Of a stretch of DNA of 41,631 bases, positions 35,503 through 41,631 are shown piece by piece. Every line of letters begins with the position of its first letter. Within the stretch, counting starts at the first letter, position 1. Location: contig NZ_JAHFUY010000038.1 in NCBI RefSeq assembly GCF_023264895.1, forward strand, positions 1 through 41,631. The letters run 5' to 3'. The DNA is from Herbiconiux sp. (lineage in GTDB: Bacteria; Actinomycetota; Actinomycetes; Actinomycetales; Microbacteriaceae). The position numbers were made by a program, and so were the translations under genes. Below the pieces are notes generated by a model. It did no database searches and was not told where the DNA came from. It saw nothing but the letters and a program-made list of their open reading frames with translations.

Positions 35503-36837
35503 TTGATCGCAGGTATCCGTATCGGACCAGGAGTCCGTCTCACCAAGATGATCCTCGCCGCGTTATCGCTGTGCCTGGGCATCGTGCTCGGCTCCGGGGC
35601 CTTGTCCGCCACGGCGTCGCCTGCTCCGACCCCCACCCCCACGAGCGACTTCACGAACACGCTCACGATCGGTGGCGTGCTCCGCGACGGCGACAACGTC
35701 GTCGAGGGCGCCGAGGTCACGGTCGAGGGCGCGAGCGGCTTCTCCGAGGTCGCGACGAGCGATGACACCGGCCGCTGGTCGGTCATCGTGCCGGAGAAGG
35801 CGGAGTACACGGTCACGATCGACCCCGAGACCCTGCCCGACGGCGTCGAGCTCCGCGATCCCGATCGCGACACCGCCACCGTCTCCTCGAGCGAGTGGCA
35901 GACCAACTCGATCACGCGCTCGTTCCCGCTCGGCGCCGACACCCGGCAGACCACGGGCTTCTTCGAGCAGTTCCTGCAGCGCCTCGCCGCGGGCCTGAAT
36001 TTCGGCCTCCTGATCGCCCTCGCGGCCATCGGCATCACCCTGATCTTCGGCACCACGGGCCTCAACAACTTCGCCCACGGCGAAATGGTGACCTTCGGCG
36101 CCATCATCGCCTGGATCACGGCGGTGCTGCTCGGCGTCAACATCTTCGTCGCCATGCTGATCGCGCTCGTGCTCGGTGGTGTCTTCGGCTACGTGCAGGA
36201 CTGGTTGCTCTGGAAGCCCTTGAGGCGGAAGGGGGTGAAGCTCGTCCAGGCCATGATCGTGTCGATCGGTCTCGCGATCGCGCTGCGCTACACCTACCTC
36301 TTCTTCATCGACGGCTCCACGAAGACCATGAACGTGGGCCTCTCGGACGCCATCGTGCTCGGCCCGGTGCGCATCACGACCGGCTCCATCGTGAGCATGG
36401 TCATCTCGATCGTGGCGCTTCTCGCGGTCGGCCTCTTCCTCACCCGCACCCGGGTGGGCAAGGCCACTCGCGCGGTCTCCGACAACCCCTCCCTCGCCGC
36501 CGCCTCGGGCATCGACGTCGACCGCATCATCCGGATCGTGTGGGTGCTCGCGGGCGCCCTCGCGGCTCTCGCCGGCGTGATGCTCGGCCTCTACCGCCAG
36601 GTCTCCTGGGACATGGGCTTCCAGGTTCTTCTCCTGATGTTCGCCGCCGTCACGCTCGGTGGCCTCGGCTCCGCCTACGGCGCGCTCGTCGGCTCGATCG
36701 TGGTGGGCCTGTTCGTCGAGCTCTCGACCCTCATCATCCCGGCCGACCTCAAGTACGCCGCCGCGCTGGTGGTGCTGATCGTGGTGCTGCTCGTCAGACC
36801 GCAGGGCATCCTCGGCCGTAAAGAACGAATCGGTTAA
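35503..36837 (+). CDS. livH: Branched-chain amino-acid-type ABC permease LivH with N-terminal Ig-like domain
   Basis: 444 residues, well above the roughly 290-310 usual for LivH. Residues 1-39 form a signal-like segment and 40-50 a Pro/Thr linker. Residues 50-140 form a beta-rich carboxypeptidase-regulatory-like domain (VLRDGDNVVEGAEVTVEGA.., DDTGRWSVIVPE, YTVTIDPETLPDGV). Residues from about 158 match normal LivH (GLNFGLLIALAAIGITLIFG, GLNNFAHGEM), ending RPQGILGRKERIG. The inner-membrane permease pairs with LivM. The start is TTG 35503 after AGGAGGTG. The extra domain should lie outside the cell and may contact the binding protein or wall, by inference. First gene of livHMGF. Confidence 0.93.
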   Translation: MIAGIRIGPGVRLTKMILAALSLCLGIVLGSGALSATASPAPTPTPTSDFTNTLTIGGVLRDGDNVVEGAEVTVEGASGFSEVATSDDTGRWSVIVPEKAEYTVTIDPETLPDGVELRDPDRDTATVSSSEWQTNSITRSFPLGADTRQTTGFFEQFLQRLAAGLNFGLLIALAAIGITLIFGTTGLNNFAHGEMVTFGAIIAWITAVLLGVNIFVAMLIALVLGGVFGYVQDWLLWKPLRRKGVKLVQAMIVSIGLAIALRYTYLFFIDGSTKTMNVGLSDAIVLGPVRITTGSIVSMVISIVALLAVGLFLTRTRVGKATRAVSDNPSLAAASGIDVDRIIRIVWVLAGALAALAGVMLGLYRQVSWDMGFQVLLLMFAAVTLGGLGSAYGALVGSIVVGLFVELSTLIIPADLKYAAALVVLIVVLLVRPQGILGRKERIG

Positions 36838-36851
36838 GGGAGGAGAGACTC

Positions 36852-37829
36852 ATGGACTGGGGAAACATCTTCGGCAACGCCATCGGCGAGATCATCAGCC
36901 CGACGACGGCGGCCTACGCTCTCGCGGCCATCGGCCTCGGCATCCACTTCGGCTACACGGGCCTTCTGAACTTCGGTCAGGCCGCCTTCCTGCTGATCGG
37001 TGCCTACGCCTTCGCCATCCCGACCCTCGCGGGCGCCCCGCTCATCGTGGCGGTGCTCTCGGCGATCATCTGCTCGATCATCTTCGCCTTCATCCTCGGC
37101 ATCCCCACGCTGAGGCTGCGGGCCGACTACCTCGCTATCGTCACGATCGCCTCGGCCGAGGTGGTGCGCTACATCGTCACCACCACCGGCCTCACCGACG
37201 TCACCGGTGCCGCCAACGGCCTGTCGGGCTTCAAGGGCACCTTCGCCGCCATCAACCCGATCCCGGAGGGGCGCTACGGCTTCGGCCCGTTCGTCTACAA
37301 CGAGTACGACTGGTGGATCCGGATCGTGGGCTGGACCCTCGTGGTGCTCGCGAGCGTGCTCGTCTTCCTGCTCATGCGGAGCCCCTGGGGCCGCGTCGTC
37401 AAGGGCATCCGTGAAGACGAGGATGCCGTGCGCAGCCTCGGCAAGAACGTCTACAGCTACAAGATGCAGGCCCTCGTGATCGGTGGCGTCATGGGCTCCA
37501 TCGCGGGAATCATCTTCATCCTGCCCCGCGCGGTGCAGCCGGCGAACTACACCACCGGCCTCACCTTCTTCATCTGGACGATCATGCTGCTCGGCGGTGC
37601 CGCCACCATCTTCGGCCCCATCGTCGGCGCGATGATCTTCTGGGTCGTGCTCTCGCTCACACAGGGCATCCTCTACGGTGCGATCGAAGCGGGCATCCTC
37701 CCGTTCATCGACACCACCCAGGCAGGGCAGATCCGCTTCATCCTCGTCGGTGTCGCGCTGATGCTCCTCGTCATATTCAGGCCGCAAGGCATCTTCGGAA
37801 ACAAGAAGGAGCTGTCCTTCAGTGTCTAA
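36852..37829 (+). CDS. livM: Branched-chain amino-acid-type ABC permease LivM
   Basis: A 325-residue polytopic permease of the LivM family. It shows YALAAIGLGIHFGYTGLLNFGQ near the N-terminus, IPTLRLRADYLAIVTIASAEVVRY, the cytoplasmic coupling loop WGRVVKGIREDEDAVRSLGKN that docks to the ATPases, and ending RPQGIFGNKKEL. ATG 36852 follows GGGAGGAGAG. It overlaps livG by eight bases (37822-37829). Confidence 0.95.
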   Translation: MDWGNIFGNAIGEIISPTTAAYALAAIGLGIHFGYTGLLNFGQAAFLLIGAYAFAIPTLAGAPLIVAVLSAIICSIIFAFILGIPTLRLRADYLAIVTIASAEVVRYIVTTTGLTDVTGAANGLSGFKGTFAAINPIPEGRYGFGPFVYNEYDWWIRIVGWTLVVLASVLVFLLMRSPWGRVVKGIREDEDAVRSLGKNVYSYKMQALVIGGVMGSIAGIIFILPRAVQPANYTTGLTFFIWTIMLLGGAATIFGPIVGAMIFWVVLSLTQGILYGAIEAGILPFIDTTQAGQIRFILVGVALMLLVIFRPQGIFGNKKELSFSV

Positions 37830-38805
37830 CCTCGACAAGACCTCCGTCGGAGAACCGGCCCTCACGGTCACCCACCCCCTCGTCAAGGGCGAGGTGGGCC
37901 CCGGATGCGCGAAGGTCGATCCCATCGTCATCGCCGACAGCGTCACCCGCCAGTTCGGCGGCCTCAAGGCGGTCGACGTCGCCCACCTCGAGATCCCGCG
38001 CGGTCAGATCACCGCGCTGATCGGTCCGAACGGCGCCGGCAAGACCACCATGTTCAACCTGCTCACGGGCTTCGACAAGCCCAACACCGGCACGTGGGAG
38101 TTCGACGGCAAGTCGCTCGCGGGCGTCCCGGCGTTCAAGGTGGCACGGGCCGGCATGGTGCGCACCTTCCAGCTCACCAAGTCGCTCGGTCGCCTCTCGG
38201 TGCTGCAGAACATGCTGCTCGGAGCCACGGGCCAGCGCGGCGAGGGCCTCTTCAGCTCGCTGATCAAGCCTCTCTGGCGTCAGCAGGAGGAGGAGAACAC
38301 GATTCGCGCCGACGAGCTCCTCGCCCGCTTCAAGCTCGATGCCAAGCGCGAGGACTACGCGGCCTCGCTCTCAGGCGGCCAGCGCAAGCTGCTCGAGATG
38401 GCGCGGGCCCTCATGTCCCAGCCCGAGCTCATCATGCTCGACGAGCCGATGGCCGGTGTGAACCCGGCCCTCACGCAGTCGCTCCTCGGGCACATCAAGA
38501 ACCTCAAGGCCGACGGCACCTCGGTGCTCTTCGTCGAGCACGACATGCACATGGTCATGCACATCTCCGACTGGGTGATCGTGATGGCCGAGGGCCGTGT
38601 CGTGGCCGAGGGCCCGCCCGAGACCGTCATGAAGGATCCCGCCGTGATCGACGCCTACCTCGGCGCCCACCACGACACCGACCTCGGCGACCTCATGGAG
38701 GACGGCCCGAACCCGGTGCTCGAGGCCGAGCGCAGAGCGCGCGAAGCGCACCCCGAGGCCGCGTCGGAGGACGACGGCTACGCGAAGCCGGAGGAGAGGG
38801 CATGA
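37822..38805 (+). CDS. livG: Branched-chain amino-acid-type ABC ATPase LivG
   Basis: A 327-residue ATPase. A family-typical core is bracketed by a 35-residue N-terminal and a 55-residue acidic C-terminal extension. Walker A is GPNGAGKT (68-75), the signature SGGQRKLLEMARAL, Walker B LIMLDEPMAGVNP, and the switch His is in LFVEHDMHMVM. The C-terminal QAYLG-type motif reads IDAYLGAHH. The start is GTG 37822 inside the end of livM, and the stop overlaps livF as ATGA (38802-38805), so the genes are coupled. Confidence 0.95.
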   Translation: MSNLDKTSVGEPALTVTHPLVKGEVGPGCAKVDPIVIADSVTRQFGGLKAVDVAHLEIPRGQITALIGPNGAGKTTMFNLLTGFDKPNTGTWEFDGKSLAGVPAFKVARAGMVRTFQLTKSLGRLSVLQNMLLGATGQRGEGLFSSLIKPLWRQQEEENTIRADELLARFKLDAKREDYAASLSGGQRKLLEMARALMSQPELIMLDEPMAGVNPALTQSLLGHIKNLKADGTSVLFVEHDMHMVMHISDWVIVMAEGRVVAEGPPETVMKDPAVIDAYLGAHHDTDLGDLMEDGPNPVLEAERRAREAHPEAASEDDGYAKPEERA

Positions 38806-39626
38806 GCGACATCGATCCCAATGAGGTCAACGCCGAGACGAACGATCTCGCGGCGGAGCGCGCTGCGGCCCGCACGGCGGCACCGACCGACCGCGGCGAC
38901 GTGGTGCTGAAGACCGAGAACCTGGTCGGCGGCTACCTGCCCGGCGTCAACATCCTGAACGGCTGCACCATCGAGGCCTACCCGGGTGAGCTCATCGGCA
39001 TCATCGGCCCGAACGGTGCCGGCAAGTCGACGGTCCTGAAGGCCATCTTCGGCCAGATCAAGATCCGCGGCGGCCGCGTCATCCTGAAGGGCGAGGACAT
39101 CACGGGCCTGAAGGCCAACAAGCTCGTCACCAAGGGCGTCGGCATGGTGCCCCAGAACAACAACGTCTTCCCGAGCCTCACCATCGAGGAGAACCTCGAG
39201 ATGGGCCTGTTCCAGAAGCCGTCGATCTTCGCGGAGCGCTTCGACTTCGTCACGACGCTCTTCCCGGAGCTCGGCAAGCGGCGCAAGCAGCGTGCCGGCT
39301 CGCTCTCGGGCGGTGAGCGCCAGATGGTGGCCATGGGCCGTGCGCTCATGATGGAGCCGTCGGTGCTGCTGCTCGACGAGCCCTCCGCGGGCCTGTCGCC
39401 CGTGCGGCAGGACGAGACGTTCATGCGTGTGCACCAGATCAACCGTGCGGGCGTCTCCGTCATCATGGTGGAGCAGAACGCCCGTCGCTGCCTGCAGATC
39501 TGCGATCGCGCCTACGTGCTCGACCAGGGCCGTGACGCCTACACGGGCACGGGCCGCGAGCTCATGAAGGACCCGAAGGTCATCGAGCTCTACCTCGGCA
39601 CCCTGGCAGCCGACCAGGGCCACTAA
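38802..39626 (+). CDS. livF: Branched-chain amino-acid-type ABC ATPase LivF
   Basis: A 274-residue ATPase, second of the pair. Walker A is GPNGAGKS (69-76), the Q-loop region MVPQNNNVFPSLTIEENLEMG, the signature LSGGERQMVAMGRAL, Walker B LLLDEPSAGLSP and switch region IMVEQNARR. It ends VIELYLGTLAADQGH, typical of LivF. An Ala/Glu-rich N-terminal extension of about 30 residues precedes the core. It is the last gene of the operon, followed by a strong terminator. Confidence 0.95.
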   Translation: MSDIDPNEVNAETNDLAAERAAARTAAPTDRGDVVLKTENLVGGYLPGVNILNGCTIEAYPGELIGIIGPNGAGKSTVLKAIFGQIKIRGGRVILKGEDITGLKANKLVTKGVGMVPQNNNVFPSLTIEENLEMGLFQKPSIFAERFDFVTTLFPELGKRRKQRAGSLSGGERQMVAMGRALMMEPSVLLLDEPSAGLSPVRQDETFMRVHQINRAGVSVIMVEQNARRCLQICDRAYVLDQGRDAYTGTGRELMKDPKVIELYLGTLAADQGH

Positions 39627-39658
39627 CCCCGCGCCCCCTCCCTCCCCCGAGTGGTCAC

Positions 39659-39692
39659 AAAAGGCCCCAAGACTACGGTCTTGGGGCCTTTT
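39659..39692. terminator. Strong bidirectional terminator after livF
   Basis: A 15-bp perfect stem, AAAAGGCCCCAAGAC (39659-39673) with GTCTTGGGGCCTTTT (39678-39692) and loop TACG. The T-rich ends on both strands make it usable in both directions. Confidence 0.92.
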
Positions 39693-39721
39693 CTGACCCC
39701 TCGCGGGAGGCGGGCAGCAGA

Positions 39722-39755
39722 AAGGCCCGGCACCCTCTGAGAGGGGCCGGGCCTT
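39722..39755 (-). terminator. Terminator of the livK gene
   Basis: AAGGCCCGGC (39722-39731) pairs with GCCGGGCCTT (39746-39755). The loop folds further (CCCTC-TGA... pairing with GAGGG) after a single bulged A. It lies 16 bases past the stop at 39772 and runs into TTTCT on the minus strand. Confidence 0.85.
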
Positions 39756-39771
39756 CGGTGTGCGGGGTGGA

Positions 39772-41130
39772 CTACTCCGCGAGCGAGCCGAACTCGACGT
39801 TCAGCGGCGCGTAGGTGTTGTCCGAACCGTACTGGTAGATACCGATGTAGGCCTCGGTCGGGTCGCCGTTCTCATCGAACGTGATCGGGCCCGAGACGCC
39901 CTCGTAGTCGATGTCGGTGCCGGCGGCCAGCAGGTCGGCGCACTCCGCGAACGAGGTGCACTTGGTGCCCCCCTCGGAGACGGCCTGCATGTTCGCCTGG
40001 ATGGTCGGACCATCCGAGGCACCGCCGGCGACGGCGGCGAGAGCCATCAGGTTGACGGCGTCGTACGACTCGGCAGCGTAGCTGTAGTCGTTCAGGTCGG
40101 GGTTGATCCCGAGCAGCTTGGCCTTGAACTCGTCATCGGCCAGAACGCCGGGGAGCGTGCCCTTGGCGCAGTTCAGTGTGCCGGCGTCGAAGTCCTCGTC
40201 GTAGTTCGACAGGTTGCCGTCCACGAAGTAGAGCTTGCTGCCGTCGAAGCCCTTGGTGCCGATGAGCTCGGGCACGATGACCTTGGTCTGGTCGAACGCG
40301 ATGAGCGCGATCGAGTCGGGGTCCTCGGCGAGAACGGCGTCGATCTGAGCGCTGAACTGGCTGTCGCCCTCGTTGAACGCCTCGGAGGCCACGACGGTGC
40401 CGCCGGCGTTCTCGATGGCGGTCGTGACGTTGGACTCGAGGCCCGAGCCGTAGGCGTCGTTGAGGTAGATGATGCCGACGTTCTCGGCACCGTCGTTGAC
40501 CATCAGGTTGCCGAGCACGCGGCCCTGCAGCACGTCGGACGGAGCGGTGCGGAAGTAGTAGCCGCCGTCGTCGTAGGTGGAGAAGTCGGGCGAGGTGTTG
40601 GCGGGCGAGATCTGGACGACCTGCGCGCCGGTCACCTGGTCGATGAAGGTGAACGAGACACCGGACGACGCGGCTCCGACGATGCCGGAGACGCCCTGGC
40701 TGAGCAGGTCGGTCGCCGACTGGGTCGCGATGTCGGTCGTGGTGTCGCCCGAGTCGCGGTGGATGACCTCGGCGTTGCCGCCCAGGACGCCGGCCGACGA
40801 CGCGTTGATCTCGGCGATGGCCAGGTCGACACCTGCGATCTCGGGCGGGCCGAGGAAGGCCAGGGTTCCCGTGGTCGGGAGGATCGAGCCGAGCTTCAGC
40901 TTGGTCTCGCGCGTCTGAGGGGTCTCGGGCGCTGCCGGGGTGACCTCGGCGGCCGCGGTGGCCGCGTCGGGGCCGCAGACGGCCGCAGCGGCGGTGCTGT
41001 CTCCCCCGTCGGTGCTCGGCGTCGAGGCGCAGGATGCCAGCAGCAGAGCGCCGGCACTGAACGCGGCGACGCCGGCAACGATGGAGAGGGGCTTCGAGCG
41101 CGAGGTGGTGACCTTCGCGAATACGCTCAT
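39772..41130 (-). CDS. livK: Branched-chain amino-acid-type ABC substrate-binding lipoprotein
   Basis: A 452-residue periplasmic-binding-fold lipoprotein. The signal peptide has lipobox LASC with Cys34, followed by an Ala/Thr/Pro-rich linker (about 35-80). The Leu/Ile/Val-type binding domain begins LKLGSILPTTGTLAFLGPPEIAG and includes IVGAASSGVSFTFI, ISPANTSPDFS and AAESYDAVNLMALA. The substrate cannot be fixed by eye. ATG 41130 follows AAGGAG. It is convergent with livHMGF, not within it, so importer and binding protein have separate promoters. An inverted repeat at 41227-41246 lies upstream. Confidence 0.93.
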   Translation of the reverse strand: MSVFAKVTTSRSKPLSIVAGVAAFSAGALLLASCASTPSTDGGDSTAAAAVCGPDAATAAAEVTPAAPETPQTRETKLKLGSILPTTGTLAFLGPPEIAGVDLAIAEINASSAGVLGGNAEVIHRDSGDTTTDIATQSATDLLSQGVSGIVGAASSGVSFTFIDQVTGAQVVQISPANTSPDFSTYDDGGYYFRTAPSDVLQGRVLGNLMVNDGAENVGIIYLNDAYGSGLESNVTTAIENAGGTVVASEAFNEGDSQFSAQIDAVLAEDPDSIALIAFDQTKVIVPELIGTKGFDGSKLYFVDGNLSNYDEDFDAGTLNCAKGTLPGVLADDEFKAKLLGINPDLNDYSYAAESYDAVNLMALAAVAGGASDGPTIQANMQAVSEGGTKCTSFAECADLLAAGTDIDYEGVSGPITFDENGDPTEAYIGIYQYGSDNTYAPLNVEFGSLAE

Positions 41131-41226
41131 GGTGCTCCTTATTAGATGTGTGCAGTTTCGTGGCAGGTTCGAAGAACCGGCCGTGGATTCACGGTAAGCG
41201 GTGTTCGGGCCCGGAACAATACATTG

Positions 41227-41246
41227 GTGTTACAGCCGTGTAACAC
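41227..41246. promoter_or_regulatory. Inverted repeat upstream of livK, GlnR-box-like
   Basis: GTGTTACA (41227-41234) and TGTAACAC (41239-41246) form a perfect 8-bp inverted repeat around GCCG. Its core GTTAC-N6-GTAAC fits the actinobacterial GlnR pattern GTnAC-N6-GnAAC, and the site is about 100 bases before livK. As a terminator for the gene upstream it is unlikely: the stem is AT-balanced and no T run follows. Confidence 0.4.
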
Positions 41247-41256
41247 GGCCAAATCG

Positions 41257-41631
41257 TTACCTGTCGGTGACCTGCACGACACCCGTCGACAACTGACCGG
41301 TGACCCCGGTGTAGCGGATGTCGGCCCGCGTCTTCAGCACGTCGAGGCAGGCTCCGTAGGTGGAGCAGGACACGGCGCCGGTGGTCACGGCGGGCAGGAA
41401 CTGCTGCACCGAGGTGCGTCCGTCGTCGCCCGCGAGTGCGGCGGCGAGCGCGATCATGACGACCGCGTCGTAGCTCTCGACGCCGTACCGGGTGTCGGCG
41501 AGGGTCGGATCGGACGAGCGCAGTCGTGCACTGAACGCCTCGTCGACCGCCACGGGCTCACCCGTCGCGCCCACGGCGGCGATGCCGCTCGCCGCGGCGG
41601 CCTCGGCCAGCGCGGGCAGCAGCGCCGGAGC
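41257..41631 (-). CDS. C-terminal part of a second amino-acid-type binding protein (partial)
   Basis: The last 124 residues of a LivK paralogue; the gene enters from beyond the right edge. It aligns by eye with livK: TRYGVESYDAVVMIALAAALAG with YAAESYDAVNLMALAAVAGG, and CSTYGACLDVLKTRADIRYTGVTG with CTSFAECADLLAAGTDIDYEGVSG, keeping the paired Cys residues. It ends VVQVTDR, about 25 residues sooner than livK, so the last strand of the domain is missing or replaced. It lies upstream of livK on the same strand, probably a tandem duplicate with its own or shared promoter. Confidence 0.85.
   Translation of the reverse strand, partial: APALLPALAEAAAASGIAAVGATGEPVAVDEAFSARLRSSDPTLADTRYGVESYDAVVMIALAAALAGDDGRTSVQQFLPAVTTGAVSCSTYGACLDVLKTRADIRYTGVTGQLSTGVVQVTDR

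Noticed and set aside
41227..41246. Terminator for the upstream partial binding-protein gene
   Set aside because: The 8-bp stem is AT-balanced with no T tract, and it fits an operator half-site pattern better.

Overview
The window reads as chromosomal core sequence from a high-GC Gram-positive actinobacterium, most likely a member of the Microbacteriaceae. This is inferred from the gene order pcrA / sucC-sucD / perM-like / purN-purH (shared in outline with mycobacteria), the guaB + guaB3 pair, a DUF3817 gene directly before guaA, actinobacterial cell-wall sorting signals and a HAIR-type heat-shock operator. I see no rRNA, tRNA, CRISPR array, insertion sequence or prophage. Genes are packed tightly and no gene-free stretch exceeds about 240 bases.

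Layout. 1-2.2 kb: a YdeI-family protein and a secreted, wall-anchored Asp-box repeat protein. 2.2-5.3 kb: hsp20 under an HspR-type operator, convergent NADP-isocitrate dehydrogenase (icd), then a divergent GNAT acetyltransferase, an alkyltransferase-like protein and a small lipoprotein. 5.4-9.0 kb: a heterodimeric ABC exporter. 9.05-10.26 kb: a dimethylargininase-type enzyme fused to a membrane domain. 10.3-13.8 kb: perM-like-purN-purH with overlapping ends. 13.9-16.6 kb: a small membrane protein and sucC-sucD. 16.9-18.9 kb: a thioester-domain surface protein with an LPRTG anchor. 18.9-22.4 kb: glycerophosphodiesterase and PcrA helicase. 22.5-24.5 kb: a Bax-inhibitor-1 protein and an acyltransferase-like membrane protein with no usable start codon. 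24.6-29.4 kb: a five-gene run ending in guaA (KhtT-like, antiporter, SURF1, DUF3817, GuaA). 29.5-35.3 kb: glpD, guaB3, an alpha/beta-hydrolase gene broken by an amber codon, and guaB. 35.5-41.6 kb: a complete branched-chain amino-acid-type ABC importer (livHMGF), convergent with its lipoprotein binding protein, and the end of a second binding protein that runs off the window.

Working together. Purine synthesis is heavily represented: PurN and PurH make IMP, GuaB converts IMP to XMP, GuaA converts XMP to GMP, and GuaB3 is an IMPDH relative. Icd and SucCD are TCA-cycle steps. SURF1 serves the aa3 oxidase, and GlpD with the glycerophosphodiesterase handles glycerophosphate. The liv genes import amino acids or related solutes.

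The points most worth a second look are: a possible ATT start for guaA; the membrane-protein gene with no ATG/GTG/TTG before its conserved N-terminus; the TGG-to-TAG lesion in the hydrolase; a LivH permease with an Ig-like extracellular domain; the membrane-dimethylargininase fusion; a perfect inverted repeat shared by the icd and GNAT promoters; and a recurring leaderless promoter layout (TAnnnT, six bases, start codon). I did not find a clear-cut new multi-gene system.
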